From Panicum virgatum (Eukaryota > Streptophyta > Magnoliopsida > Poales > Poaceae): a stretch of DNA of 64,000 nucleotides. The notes under the pieces are model-generated. The model was not told the origin of the DNA. It did not search any database and saw only the letters and a list, made by a program, of their open reading frames with translations. The stretch is taken from the NCBI RefSeq assembly GCF_016808335.1, contig NC_053148.1, positions 18,194,433-18,258,432 on the forward strand. Reading direction: 5' to 3'. Shown here piece after piece: positions 10,424-21,723 of this stretch. The translations under genes were made by a program, and so were the position numbers. The first letter of the stretch is position 1. Every line of letters begins with the position of its first letter.

Positions 10424-12283
10424 TCACTCATCACCAAATTTAATCCTATTAACAGTATATCTCTTCTGCCAATAAATTTTCTTATATTTGAGGAGGGTAG
10501 CAAGTTGCCTTTTAATTATCACTCTGAAATTCCATTCTGGATCAGACAGTCTTCTGCATTCTTCCAAACAACCCATGAAGAGAATGACTTTATTACATTT
10601 TTCTATCAGCAGTGATAAATTGGAGATTTTCTTACTCCAATACTTAAGGTCATAGCGTAAACACTTAAATTTGGAGGATAAAATTGCTGCAGGATCTGAC
10701 CTCTGTATTTGCTTGGACCAAGCTGCTTGAACAACTTCAAAAAACTCTGGGTGCTCAGGCAAAAAATTCTCAAAACGAAAGATATTAGATTTTGGAATTG
10801 AAGTGCCTACCGAGATTTTACAAGGGACATGGTCTGAAGTTGTTCTTGCAAGAGGCAACACTAATGTATCTGGGAAAGAGGTAGTCCAACTAACTGTTGT
10901 AAAGAACCAATCCAACTGTTCTAACAAAGGAGTTTGCTGCATGCTACTCCATGTAAAAGCTCTGCCCTTGAGAGGAATTTCAACCAAGCCTAACCACCCA
11001 ATTATATCATTAAAGATAAGAGTGTCATTCAGATTACCTCCTGGCCTATTCCTATCTTCCAGAGAGTGATAGAAGTTAAAATCTCCCGCAAAAAGCCAAT
11101 GATCAACCGCATTGCTATCCAGAGCACGCATCCAACTGACAAATTCAGAACGCAGGGGTTCATGACAAGGACCATAAATTGTAGAAAGCCGCCATTTGCT
11201 ATGGTCTAAAGCTGCTGTAAAATCAATAGTGATTGCAAAGGGTTTTGATTCTACCACTTGACCAGAAAAGTCCGCACTATTCCACATAACGAGGGGGGAT
11301 TTTACTCGTTGGTGTCAATTAGGTGGTCTATGGACTTTTGTCGCTCTCTATGGGGCTTTTGCACTAATAGGTTTCATGTTACGTCATTCTCATAGCTCAA
11401 AGGAAGTCGAGCCCCTCCTAGAGCGAATGGACAGACCAAATCAACCAACTCGGTTTTCAAACGTATGCTTACTAAGTGCTGTGAAACTCTTTCCCCTCAT
11501 CCATTCCATTCTTGAGTGAGACAGAGCATTAGAACATTTAAGGAGAATAGTAGATCAAGAGGGATAAACAAACCTACCTTGTGGACTGCCGAGCTACAAG
11601 TCCTAAGACACAGGAGCGGCAACCTTTCTCATGGCAGCAGAGCTAGAACCCCGAATGAAATAACTACCTAATAATCCCAAAGCAACTCCTCTAGCGAGGG
11701 GAGGTAGGAGGGGTGGCCCTAGGCGGAGTCGGATTATTTTTATAAACCTCAGAGCCCCCTTGAGGGGGTTTTGGGGTGGGCGGTAGTTATTCCATTCCGT
11801 CAAGTAGTAGGTTGAAGCTAGTCTGTTTCCTAGGAAGGCGGCTAAGGGTTCGGGTCGGAAAACAAGTACGGTTCCCTAGAATACCCTACTTCCGAGAAAG
11901 CCTGAGTATATCCTGAATCATGCATGAATTGAGCTAAGCTTAAAAAAAAGACTATTTCGAAAACTAGTCAATTCAATGATGACCTTCCATAAATCTGTAT
12001 ATTTATGAGTTTATGTAAATCATCTCTTTTCTATTCTTGTTATGCGATTTTTTATCTAATCAAGCCAAATCTAGTCCTCTTGGGCGAGCCAGGAAGATAC
12101 GCGAACCAGTTGTGTTATGATCGGGAGGCTGTTCAGAAGGAAAAAATTCAAAATTATCAAAATGTCTAGGAGCAAAATTTCAAATATAGGCTGAATCAAA
12201 CAAAGAGTGTTTGGTTTCTTGCAGACAAACAATAGAGCAAGCACTTTCTTCTATTTTCTGCCTTATGGCATCCCATTTGTCTG
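10424..12283 (-). pseudogene. LINE endonuclease region, split by organelle-like DNA
   Basis: The N-terminal part (about 12283-12101) contains IVCLQETKHS, the metal-binding Q-E-T-K motif of APE-type endonucleases. After the insert the domain resumes at 11293 with [17 protein letters not shown], the GDFNFYHSLEDR motif and later TTSDHVPCKI (the S-D-H catalytic block). A stop after KFGDE at about 10424 separates it from the RT. Confidence 0.82.
11294..12100. other. Organelle-derived insert, beginning with a plastid psbD fragment
   Basis: Positions 11296-11386 (plus strand) encode [20 protein letters not shown] then [10 protein letters not shown]. This is photosystem II D2 (psbD) except for one residue, where D2 normally has His rather than Tyr. 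The following 700 bp are non-coding and differ sharply from the LINE. Grass mitochondrial genomes commonly carry plastid pieces, so a mitochondrial source is plausible, but I cannot prove it without a search. A short G tract lies at the left junction. The right border is inferred from where the endonuclease frame resumes. Confidence 0.7.
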
Positions 12284-12567
12284 ATTATCCATAAAACCAA
12301 GAGAAGAAGAAAGCTGACAATGCCATCACCAGGAAGGCATTAAGAAGTCCACAAGCATCAGAGACAGTGATAACTAAAGTGGGGATATTACAACCAGACC
12401 ACAGATAAGACAAAAGTAGCAGCCTAAAGCAAAAGAGCAAAATAGCATCCCAGCCCACTCTCACCCACTTACTGTTCTGTGTCCTCATCATCATGAAGAA
12501 CCATTTGCAAGCGCCCTGTGAGAAGGGCAGAGTCCTTGAGCTCCTCAGGAGGCACATTGCAGTCTAG

Positions 12568-12810
12568 ACCTCAGTCTATTTGGATTAGGATATAGGCATG
12601 TTTGGATCCAAATGCTAATTGGTAAAACTGCTAAACTTTAGCACTAGCTCTTCCAACCAGGAGTGTTAATATGGTGAGTTAGAGTTTAGCCAAAACTCAA
12701 AAACTTTAGCATATGTATGAGTGCTAATATGTGCAAAAGTGTGGCACTTGACTTTAGAACATCCAAACAAGCCCATAGAATCGATTAATCAATCACCACC
12801 TCAATCATGT
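12568..12810. repeat. Copy B of the dispersed repeat, third part
   Basis: Parallel to 5455-5687 of copy A, starting at TTTGGATTAGGATATAGG and ending at CACCACCTCAATCATGT, where a CACTA element interrupts it. It contains the second copy of the foldback MITE (12594-12773). Confidence 0.78.
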
Positions 12811-13775
12811 CACTACTATAATTCTGGATTAAGCGAGGCACTTAGAAAACAGCTCAGAGGCGGGCATAAAAAATAACCACCTCTGTTAGTGCCCAACATT
12901 AACAGAGGCGGTTGTTTCTTATTAACAGAGACGGTTACAAAACCTCCTCAGAAAATCGATTAACAGAGGCGGTCACCTATAACGTGACCGCCTCTGTTAA
13001 TCATCGTATTTTTAGAGGCGGACTGAACAAACCCTAAATACATCTAAGTCCCCGCAGCCACCCTCCCTACAGTCCTCTAGTCTCTCTCCCTCCCCTCTCC
13101 CACACCTCTCTCTCCCCTCTCTCCTTAACACGGTGGAGCTTAGCGCCCTCTCCCTCAACGCGGAGGGGCGGCCGCATGGGGGGCGTCCGGATCCGGCGGC
13201 GCCGGGCCCGGATCCGCAGCCATCGGCGGGTGGAAGGGCGGCGACGGGTGGAGTGGCGGCCACACTCAGGCGGCATTGGAGGAGCGGCTGTGTGGCGTGG
13301 CGGCGCCTCCCTCCCTCCCTCGCGACCCAACCCGCCCCCTCTCCTCCCATCATATGGCGCGGTGCAGGGACGCCGGATCTGGCGGCCATGGGCGGTGGCG
13401 CAGCCGCAGACAGCGGCGCGGCTGCGGATGGGCGGACCAGAGGCGGCGGTGGGCGGCCGGTGACGTGGCGCGGCCAAGGCCGCGGCATCGAGTGCGCAGC
13501 GATGCCGCACGGCCCCGAGCGTAGTGTGGGCAGAAGCAGTCACGGCGGGCGGCAGGCAGGAGCGGCGGTGGGGGACAGCAGCCACCGCGGCCGGCGGCGG
13601 CACGACGCAGATGGGCTCGCCTCACGGGCCTGGTGAGCTCTTGTTTTTTGTTTTTTCCTATCGATTAACAGCCTCTGAAAACACCTCATTTACAGAGGTG
13701 TATGCTCAGGCGGTTGCCTCTGACCGCCTCTGAAAATACTTTTTAGCCGCCTCTGTAAAGATTATTGTAGTAGTG
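12811..13775. mobile_element. CACTA-type non-autonomous element
   Basis: The 965-bp element begins CACTACTATAATTCTGG and ends AAAGATTATTGTAGTAGTG. The flanks are TGT (12808-12810) and TAT (13776-13778). Copy A reads CAATCATATGCAAAA at the same site, so the original duplication was TAT and the left copy has one substitution. Subterminal repeats carry GAGGCGG and CCGCCTCTGTTAAT. A GC-rich core (13130-13640) gives long but unsupported open frames on both strands. No transposase is present. Confidence 0.88.
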
Positions 13776-14065
13776 TATGCAAAATTATTAATGTACTAGT
13801 GCATATTCACGTGCAATTCTACAAGTTCACGTCATGATTAAATAGTGTCGTTTAGATCCAATATGAGTCTAGATCCAAATGCTTTGTTGTTGAGGTTGTA
13901 CAGACTATAAACCAACATGGTATATATATAATTTGATATAGATAAAATGTGGCCATTTAACTTTAGCACTAGTTCTTCCATCCGGGAGTGTTAATATGGT
14001 GAGCTAAAGGTTAGCACTAAAGGTTAGGACTTTGAGGCATTAGCACTGGGATTCAAACACCCCCC
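13776..14065. repeat. Copy B of the dispersed repeat, last part, plus MITE remnant
   Basis: Parallel to 5688-5865 (TGCAAAATTATTAATGTACT, then CCAAATGCTTTGTTGTTGAGG) up to about 13950. A rearranged piece of the foldback MITE family follows at 13960-14065. Confidence 0.7.
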
Positions 14066-14408
14066 ATGTATCATTATATAGGATTTGTTACATTGTGCAG
14101 TTAGTGCTTTGTACATGTTTTGACTTTTGACTGTAAATTTGCCTCGTTGATTTTCAAGGGACTCACGAAGCTCCCATCCTTCTTTTTGGCATCTTTGAAT
14201 CTTCATACTACACGATACAATATAAATAAGATAGTACACAAAGAATACGATGCTAGTTAGTAAAATATATTAGTCTAGACGTTAGTCAGAACCCAAATGG
14301 TGATGAGAGAGACGTCGAGGGCATCTTGATGGTATATTGCACACAACTTACAACTTCGAAGTCCATCTAGAAGTCATCCTCTCCGTGGAATAAATCTTGA
14401 TCGCGATA
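14066..14408. other. Intergenic stretch, no recognised gene
   Basis: AT-rich sequence without a recognisable transposon end or exon. Confidence 0.35.
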
Positions 14409-16850
14409 CTGTTGACGGCCATTATACGCCCATTTTGGCCGCCAACCATTGAAACCACTATAAACATTCTCAAATGCTAAATTAGACAGCACCATGTTGA
14501 AGAGCTCATCAATATGATTGAAATGGACACTTGGATCACCCAATTTGGAGTCCAGATGGAAAAATTATGCCTCCAGAAAAATCACCGACACGGCCCTGCC
14601 TGGCCAGTCGGCCTGACTTAGGACGGCCAGCCTGGACAAGGCCGGCCGGCCTGGCACCTCCCCAAATCACTTGCCACTCATAACTATAGCTTTGGGGACT
14701 CACCAATGGACCCCTAAATACTTGGGAGACAATCCAAAAGTGAAACTAAGGCCAGAAGGCCTCATATGTCCCTCCAATGGGCTCCCAAAGTGGCCACTCG
14801 ATGTTGGGTTGAGCATCCAAGGATTGGGCCTGCACTTGCATGCAAAGAAATACAAGTAGAATCAATGCCAACCATTGGATGGAAGATAACACAAGTGGAG
14901 GGATGGATGAGCATATCACATGGATTAAAGGACCCACCTTCCGCATGAATAACATCCAACCGACTCGAAACCACCTTGGAGGATTTGCTACACGTCACCC
15001 ATCACACAATGGCGGTCGATCCGATGCCTGAGGAAGGAATCCCAGGCCGGTCGGCCTCACCTAGGCCGGCCGGCCTCACTTTTCGGCCGTTCGGACCAAA
15101 TCAAATTGGTAGTTGCTCCAACCGACGTTGCAAGAAAGGATACGGGGGCATGAACGAAAATCGGAGGATCCTAGGCCAGCCAGCCTAGGGGAGGCCGGCC
15201 GGCCCCACTTTGCAGCGTCTCAGGCTCAACTTTGCGTGGAAGTTACATCAACTGATCCTTTTGCGTACACTTGAAGCATTGGCTCAAATACCGACCTCTA
15301 AAGAGCAAGTCCAAGGCGAAGCGCGCTGCCCACATATCTTTAGAAAAAGGGAGAGAGGCGAGGTGAGAGTCCGGAGAGGAGCCGGAGTGTCGGCCCCTCT
15401 CCAACTTGGTACCTCCGAGGAATGAAGCTATGGAAGTGGATCGGATGCTCTAGCCTAAGAGGGGGAGGGGTGAATCAGGCAACTTAAAAACTTAACATAT
15501 GGCTCCAACTAGTTTACACAAAACTTAAACTAAAACATGCTATCTAAAAGTGCCATTACGGTTCTTCTTAGTGTGAAACTCTCATCCCAAAAAGAGTTTA
15601 GCAACCTATAGCCAATCCTATCAAGATGCTACTCTATGAAACTAAAGGCACACAAAGATTGCTAGTATGAAATGTGGAAATGTAAGAGCGGGATGAGAAG
15701 AAGCAAACTCTCAACACAAAGATTTATCCCGTGGTTGGTTCGCCACAAAGGCACACCTAAATCCATGTTGTCGAAGCACTCACGAAGAGTATTGCTTCAC
15801 AGCAATCAACTCTCTTCCGTGAATACAATCACGGTCACCTTGATCCCGTTTTCCACTAAGGAGCTTCACCAAGAAGGGTGGCGTTCTCCATGTCCCCCGC
15901 ACAAAGTTGTCGACGCCGCTGCACATCAAGTCGGAGGGTCGTTGACGTTGCCGACGAGCCAACAAGACTCCAAGGGGTCGGCGCACCGAGATTTTATTTT
16001 GGTTCACTCTAGAACCAGCACACAAGGCACAACACTTTGCTGTCTCACTCACTAAAGAGCTAACCTAGCACTAACACTCTCAAGGATGTACTAAGGACTA
16101 AAGATATGATCACTATGCTCTTGGATGGCTTGGAGATGTTCTTGGATGTGTGTGGAACTTCTACCAACTCCAGCAAGCTTCAAATGGCCGGGGGATGGCA
16201 TATATATAGGCCTTCAACTCAAGTGAGCCGTTACTAGCCGTTAACCAATTTCCTGTGAGGGCACCGGTTGAACCGGTTAGGGACCGTCGGTTCAACCGGT
16301 CACACACGGCTTGCAACTAGCTGTTGGCCTTCCTGACACGCTCTGCTGCTGACGTGGATGCACCGACACATTGCATGGATGCATCACCGGTTTAACCGGT
16401 GCTGAAGAGATCTACCTTCACTTCCTTGCATCTGACGTGGCAATGCACCGACACACCATCGGTTTAACCGGTGCTGAAGACCTGCTTCCTGGCCGCTTGA
16501 CATGCTCTCTGGTCAATAGTACGGTGAATGCACCGATGCCTCAATTCTTAACCGTCGGTTCAACCAGTGCTATTGAGATTTCTTCATTTGACTTGGCATT
16601 GCATGACCCATTGAACCGGCGCCCTAGCTGTCGGTTCATCTGATGCCCATCGGTTACACAAGTGGCATAGCATCGGTTCTTCCGGTGCAGCTGTTTCTGC
16701 ATCCACTTGTCCAACTCGTCACGGCGGTCATTTGGACACTTCTCTGCTTTTGAGTGCCTCATTGTTGGATTTGACACATCTCTGCGGCGAATTGGACATA
16801 TTGGATTTTATCCTTGGGACCTAGAAATTCTACAAATGTGATCTCTCAAA
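14409..16850. repeat. LTR-retroelement-like non-coding sequence
   Basis: It starts at TGTTGACGGCCATTATACGC, which looks like an LTR start. It contains repeated GGCCGGCCGGCCT motifs (14640-15210), the string GATGCTCTAGCCTAAGAGGG (15447), and several ACCGGTT/AACCGGT palindromes between 16260 and 16690. Such blocks are common in large non-autonomous LTR elements of grasses. I could not find paired LTRs, a primer site or any gag/pol, so the borders and class are uncertain. Confidence 0.4.
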
Positions 16851-17809
16851 CTTGTTAGTCCCATTGATTATGTTGTCACACAATCACTAAAATAAAAAAC
16901 AATAGCCTAATGGGGCCATGTTCCTTAGCTTCGATTCGAGTAACTTCCTCTTCTTTTATCGGTATTACTTTCTATCCTTTACTTTATTAGTACTTGAATA
17001 CTTGGTCTCTCTAGTTGTGGGATCCCTTGTCTGTGTGGGTAGCAAGTTCTATCCATTTGGGGTTTCTTCTAGTCTTAGCGTGAGGCGGAAGTCAGTAACT
17101 TGATAGTTTAGGCGTTGTGCCTAGGCTTGGTTAGTTACCTTGGGTTGTGTTCCACCCCACAGAACCGCAGTGGTAGGCGGCAGATGGTGACAGCCATGTC
17201 CGTCCTTTGTAATCCACCACATTTGAGTGCTTTCACTGTAGTAGTTGCCGACGGATGTTGGACTCCCTTCTCATCCCAGTCTGAGTCCTTCTCTTAGGCC
17301 GCCGAAGCAACTAGAGTATAAATCAAGTATTCTTGATAGGAGTAGTTAGCAAGACGACGTTAGAACACCTCGACCTATCTTACCTAGACCTCTTCATTCC
17401 CGTCATATCCCCTGGATAAACAAGAGTCACTACTTGTACACTTGTCGTTCCTCGTTGATTCGATATCTTGGAATACTCTAAGGTGAAAGCTACATCGGTA
17501 TCCGTACGCTTGCGGATTTATTCTATTAGGCTAAGGACTGCCAACATATACTTAACTCATTCAACTCGAAGAGGAAACCGCGGGCCAATATCAAACACTT
17601 CGTAAAACCTTTGAACATGTGAATTTGCACAAAACACCACACGCTTACTATATCCACAATAAATTCTTTTCATTTTTAGATCAATTAAGCATTAAACATA
17701 TATACCTTTAATTCTTATGGGCAGGGTGTGGAAGTAGTTTTAGGAGAAGTAGGAAAATCATTTTAAGGAAGAACTAATAATTAGAATGGATCTTCTGGTA
17801 TATAAGGTC
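16851..17809. repeat. Probable Ty3/gypsy LTR-like fragment
   Basis: The block around 17400-17545 (GGATAAACAAGAGTCACTAC, then GATATCTTGGAATACTCTAA and CGTACGCTTGCGGATTTATT) resembles LTR ends of grass Tat/Athila-type gypsy elements. No primer-binding site or coding region is present. Sequence from 17560 to 17809 shows nothing recognisable. Confidence 0.35.
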
Positions 17810-18410
17810 ACTACTATTTGCATATTGTATAACTAGTTTGTTTCTTCTACAATGTTTGAGACAAGACGAAGAAAACAATTGGTGTGGGTACTATATATAT
17901 GACTATATAACACACTCTAAGCAGATGTGGTCCAACTATGTCCGAGGAATTAAAAGTACGTAGAAATCATTCATAAGTTTGTTTCTAAGTACGTGGAGAC
18001 GATGAAAATTAGTATATTCAGCTTTATTTTTATAAAATTATAGATAATGTGAATCAAGGAAGAAGTTCTCCAGTAGGATAGGATCCAGGCCGTGTCGTAG
18101 CCGCTCATAGGATTCATTAATGAGCAGGTCTTCAATCCTAACGACGAGTTCTACAATGACTCACATATCAACAGAGAATCAACATCAAAGTCGTGATATT
18201 CTTAATACTTGTTTGGTCATGGTATTTTTGGTACATGTAATCGTGATATTTGCATATATGTAAATATTACTATATTTAAATATCTTAATTACATGATTGG
18301 TTGTGATATTTATTTATTCTCATATATTATACCAACTCGATCGCGACCAATATGCACGTGTAATAGAGTATAGTTCAGGTACACGTAGCAATTTTATAAG
18401 AATAAAAAAA
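17810..18410. repeat. Diverged 600-bp direct repeat, left copy
   Basis: It aligns with 20160-20765 across its full length with many substitutions. Shared strings include ATATTGTATAACTA, GTAATCGTGATA, TTAATTACATGATTGG versus TTAATTATATGATTGG, and TAGCAATTTTATAAGAATA versus TAGCAATTCTAAAAGAATA. No coding content. It could be an old transposon pair or LTR-like remnants. Confidence 0.5.
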
Positions 18411-18626
18411 TAAAACTAAATTTGGAAAAAAAGAGAAAATTTTTTATACCCGTTGGGGTACTAAAGAGGGCCTTTAGTACCGAGTCATTGCCCGGTGACG
18501 GTTTTATAGTACCGGTCGGAGAATCGGAGCTAAAGTCGTTTTGCTAGTACTGTATAAAAAGGGTCAATCCAAATATAATATTAATATATTACATATGACT
18601 CTTAAAATTTGTCTTGAATTAACATA
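18411..18626. repeat. CACTA-like subterminal fragment
   Basis: Between about 18447 and 18545 the strings TACTAAAGAGGGCCTTTAGT, AGTACCGGTCGG and GAGCTAAAGTCG recall the subterminal motifs of another grass CACTA family. No intact terminus or duplication is visible. Confidence 0.3.
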
Positions 18627-19035
18627 TCTATACCTATATCTATTTCTAAAGCAAGTAAAGTTTACAGCTAAATTTTTTATTTGGTCTGTCTTTGTTATTG
18701 ATATGTGGACCTTAGTCCATCCCGTATACGAGTTGGACCAGCTCTTCGTCCACGACTCGATCATGTAGACAGGGGTGGATCTACATGGGGGGGCTGGGGG
18801 GTCAAGCCCCTCCTACCTTCCTAAAATCAATGGATACCCCCTAAGCCCTCTTCGTTTTTGGTTGAAAGAATGAAGAGGAAGGGGGAGGAAGAAGAAGAGA
18901 GGGTAGCGAGCTCCCTCCACATGTACGGGAGATTCACCACTGCATGTAGATTCCTACAAATTAACGTACCAATAATTATACATATTTTTATACTTATACT
19001 TTGTCTCTACCAACTTACAGGTATAATCGCCTAGT
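18627..19035 (+). mobile_element. Non-autonomous Helitron, split by a hAT MITE
   Basis: It starts TCTATACCTATATC, shares TTTCTAAAGCAAGTAAAG and CGACTCGATCATGTAGA with the units at 6645-7372, and ends ATCGCCTAGT (CTRRT end) at 19035. A 173-bp hAT element is inserted at 18770. Confidence 0.55.
18770..18942. mobile_element. Miniature hAT element
   Basis: The ends are CAGGGGTGGATC and GATTCACCACTG (inverted, 10 of 12 matching). A perfect 8-bp duplication CATGTAGA flanks it (18762-18769, 18943-18950), diagnostic of hAT. The 173-bp interior is non-coding. Confidence 0.92.
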
Positions 19036-19195
19036 ATTTATATCCCCCCCCCCCACACACACCAAGCTGGAATTATTATTGGGTCGCTTTTGATAATTTT
19101 TGGGGAGCTGGGATCGACATCTACCACTTCTTTTCATTTTAAACGTTGTTATCAATATGTTAATCAGATGTTAAACCAACCAAATCTCAAGGCAA
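19036..19195. other. Short unassigned stretch
   Basis: Contains a C/CA-rich run at 19045-19064. No gene. Confidence 0.35.
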
Positions 19196-19510
19196 TTATC
19201 CTCTCACAATAAACAATGGAAGGCGAGTTCCACGCGCTCCATTCTTTAATGGCCATCCGTACCTACACGATCGACATGTTACATGTACGTTGGCCTCTAG
19301 TGATGATTCTGCAGTGTAAAGTTGTGCTGTTGGGCCCATGAATAGCCACTTGCCGGGCATGAATAGCCACCCAGCCGGGTTCAGATCCTGCAGTAACCGA
19401 CGCGTGGGTCCGATGGACATCAGGTCCAGGTGCAGTGGCACTCTGCAGTCGACTGCAGAGGAGCTTCTCTCCACCCAGCCAGTGTAAACTGGTACGGTGC
19501 CATGCCCAAT
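19196..19510 (-). repeat. Third, inverted partial copy of the dispersed repeat
   Basis: On the minus strand it parallels 6130-6390 (GGCACCGTACCAGTTTACAC, GCCACTTGCC and the CATTAAAGAATGGAGC block), with an extra segment carrying CTGCAGTCGACTGCAG. It shows the family is dispersed as well as tandem. Confidence 0.65.
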
Positions 19511-19524
19511 ATGGATGCCATTAT

Positions 19525-19766
19525 GGCCTTGTTTAGTTGCAAATTTTTTTGGAATTTTAGTACTGTAGCTTTTTGTTTGTATTTGATAATTATTATCTAA
19601 TTATGGATTAACTAGGCTCAAAAGATTCGTCTCGTAAATTATAGATAAACTGTGTAATTAGTTATTTTGTTTAGCTATATTTAATACTTCATGCATGCGT
19701 TTAAAAATTCGATGTGATGGAAAATCTTATAAAGTTTTGAAATTTTGGATGCAACTAAACACGGGC
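19525..19766. mobile_element. MITE with GGCCTTGTTTAGTTGC ends
   Basis: The 242-bp element has 16-bp imperfect inverted ends (right end GCAACTAAACACGGGC) and a TAT duplication on both sides (19522-19524, 19767-19769). A three-base duplication with these ends fits a Tourist/PIF-Harbinger-like MITE, although TTA would be the usual target. It shares the internal GATTCGTCTCG motif with the intron-6 MITEs. Confidence 0.75.
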
Positions 19767-20159
19767 TATGTCACTCGACACATTGCTCTTGGTTATTATT
19801 ATTGCTCCGATTTATAGGACACACGTGAAATCTAAGCTGAAGAAAAAAACTTCCAAACAGTCACTTAGAGAGCAGTATCCTTACACCCCACACGCTCAGT
19901 GTCGGACAGAAAAAAATTAAGGTATGGCGAAATGGCATTGACATTTTACCCTTAGCCAAAAGCTCCTTAAATTTACACATAATCACCATAGTAGCTTCGC
20001 AGTTTCACTAAAACAAAATAAGAAACAAATAGCACATAATTTTGCATTAAATTGGAAAAAAAAAATGTAATTTGCAATTTGTGCTTCTTAATGCCTGCGT
20101 CGTCACTACATGGTGCTTATGTCTGCCGCTCCCCGCAAACCTTGGCTGTCTACCTTTTC
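19767..20159. other. Intergenic stretch
   Basis: I see no gene or complete element here. Confidence 0.35.
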
Positions 20160-20765
20160 TGCACGGTAGATAAAATATTGTATAACTAATTTATTTCTCC
20201 TATAGTGTGTGAGATAACAATAAATAAATATTTAGTGTAGGTATTATGCATGTGAGTTCATGCACACTCCAAACAATTGTAGGCTAAGAGTATGTATAAA
20301 CTGTTCACAACTACGTTTTTCTAATTATACTGACACAATGAATTAATATATGAGCCTTTATTTTTTTTTCAAAATAATAGATGATGCAAATCAGGGATGA
20401 AGTTTTCGATGTGGATAGAATAAGGACCGTGTCGGAGAAGCTCATAGATTCATTATGAAAGATCATGAATCTTAGAGGCAAGTTTTACCACGACGGTCAT
20501 ATCAATGGATAATCCGCATCATCCTCGCAAGGGGCGTAGTAGTTGCATTGTAATCGTGATAAAAAAAGATTGCTCGTAACATTTCTAGTGCGTATGATCA
20601 ACATTTGTATATTTGTAAATATTGTTATGTCTAAATAACTTAATTATATGATTGGCAATGACTTTCATTTAGTTTCATACATTATCTTAACTCCAACGCA
20701 ACTAATGGACGTATAGTAGTGTATAGCTCGGGTACGTGTAGCAATTCTAAAAGAATAGACATTAA
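20160..20765. repeat. Diverged 600-bp direct repeat, right copy
   Basis: Partner of 17810-18410 in the same orientation. The two copies differ by frequent substitutions and small indels, so the duplication is old. Confidence 0.5.
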
Positions 20766-21426
20766 CAAAAAAATTGAAATCAATTGAAATGAAAGAGGAT
20801 ATACAAACAAAGGGGATAACACTTTGGTATCAGCTGAAAAGACCAACAGATACTAAAAGGCTGTTAGTTTGCCTAGTACTACTGATTGGTCTTCCAATCC
20901 ATATCAAAGGTGGCCTTCAACACCGGATAAAATACCCGGTGTCCAAAGATCCGGTGATGATGGAAAAGTAGTGGGGCCCAGGCTGGAGAGCAAAGGACTA
21001 AACAGGTATGATGAATCAATGTGTGCTCTGGTTATAAGATCACAGGAGGCCTTCGGTCGTCCTCTGTCCCGCGTGAGCTTCATCGAGATCATGTAAAGCC
21101 TCACCATCTCCCTCATCTGCTGTGGGCTGTGGCAGGTTGAGTCTATGGCCTTGTGTTGTCGGGCTTCGGCTATTCTTGTGGATTACAGAGCTAAGAAAAG
21201 GGCAAAAGACTCGTTTCCTAGCTTTTGGATGTCTGTAATTTTTAAGGGGCTAAAGTTTTGGCAGAATGTGCAAGTTCATTTTTTTGGCTTAGCTGTGAAT
21301 TTTGGGCTGAGGCCAGACAAAATATCTGTGAATATAATTTTTATATTGGCCGGGCTACGCCGCACTGAAAACTTCAATCCAGTATTCTGAAACCTTTTAT
21401 AGTATAACATGCAATTCACTAAGCTA
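20766..21426. other. Downstream flank of the PA200 gene
   Basis: About 660 bp with moderately GC-rich pieces (20890-21200). Short open frames occur on both strands but I recognise none. A gene fragment cannot be excluded. Confidence 0.35.
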
Positions 21427-21583
21427 AGGGTGTTAATTGGTGGCTCTTAGATTCACCTCCAACCTTCTTTAATTCAAAATTGTATACTACTTTTTCAAAA
21501 TTAGATCTCATTTTGAAGAAGTAGGACAAAATTTTGAACTAAATAGGATTGGAGGTGCACCTAAGAGTTACAGATTAACACCC
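21427..21583. mobile_element. Small MITE just downstream of PA200
   Basis: The 157-bp element has inverted ends AGGGTGTTAAT and ATTAACACCC, followed by CTCTTAG / CTAAGAG. CTA trinucleotides flank it (21424-21426, 21584-21586). It ends only 140 bp past the PA200 stop codon, so it could lie within or supply part of the 3' UTR. The superfamily is uncertain. Confidence 0.6.
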
Positions 21584-21723
21584 CTAGCAAAAGCCTTAAT
21601 AATGGAGAAAATCAAATATGATACAAGGTGATACTATATAAGCAACACTGGCAGCTCAACAGTCACAAATTTATATACATCGCACGGTATTTGAGAATAT
21701 CCTATAACCTTCAGAATTTTAAT

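Larger units (their letters stand above)
7781..12567 (-). mobile_element. L1-type LINE, degenerate, antisense, with an organellar insert
   Basis: On the minus strand this reads endonuclease, reverse transcriptase and a C-terminal zinc-knuckle-type domain, then a short poly(A) (poly(T) on the plus strand at 7781-7787). Copy A of the dispersed repeat (5440-5475) provides the uninterrupted target. The flanks CCTCATATTTTTTTG and CCTCAGTCTATTTGG look like a decayed target duplication. ORF1 is missing or unrecognisable; 12285-12557 holds only a short open frame without visible gag features. Several stops and at least one frame break make it non-functional. The endonuclease region is split by organelle-like DNA at 11294-12100. 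Confidence 0.85.

Noticed and set aside
11296..11386. A functional psbD gene
   Set aside because: Only 30 of about 353 codons are present, without start or end, inside a LINE. It is a relic of organelle DNA.
13012..13636. Open frames of 80-178 codons on both strands
   Set aside because: They lie in the GC-rich core of the CACTA at 12811-13775. Several overlap in different frames, which is a composition effect.
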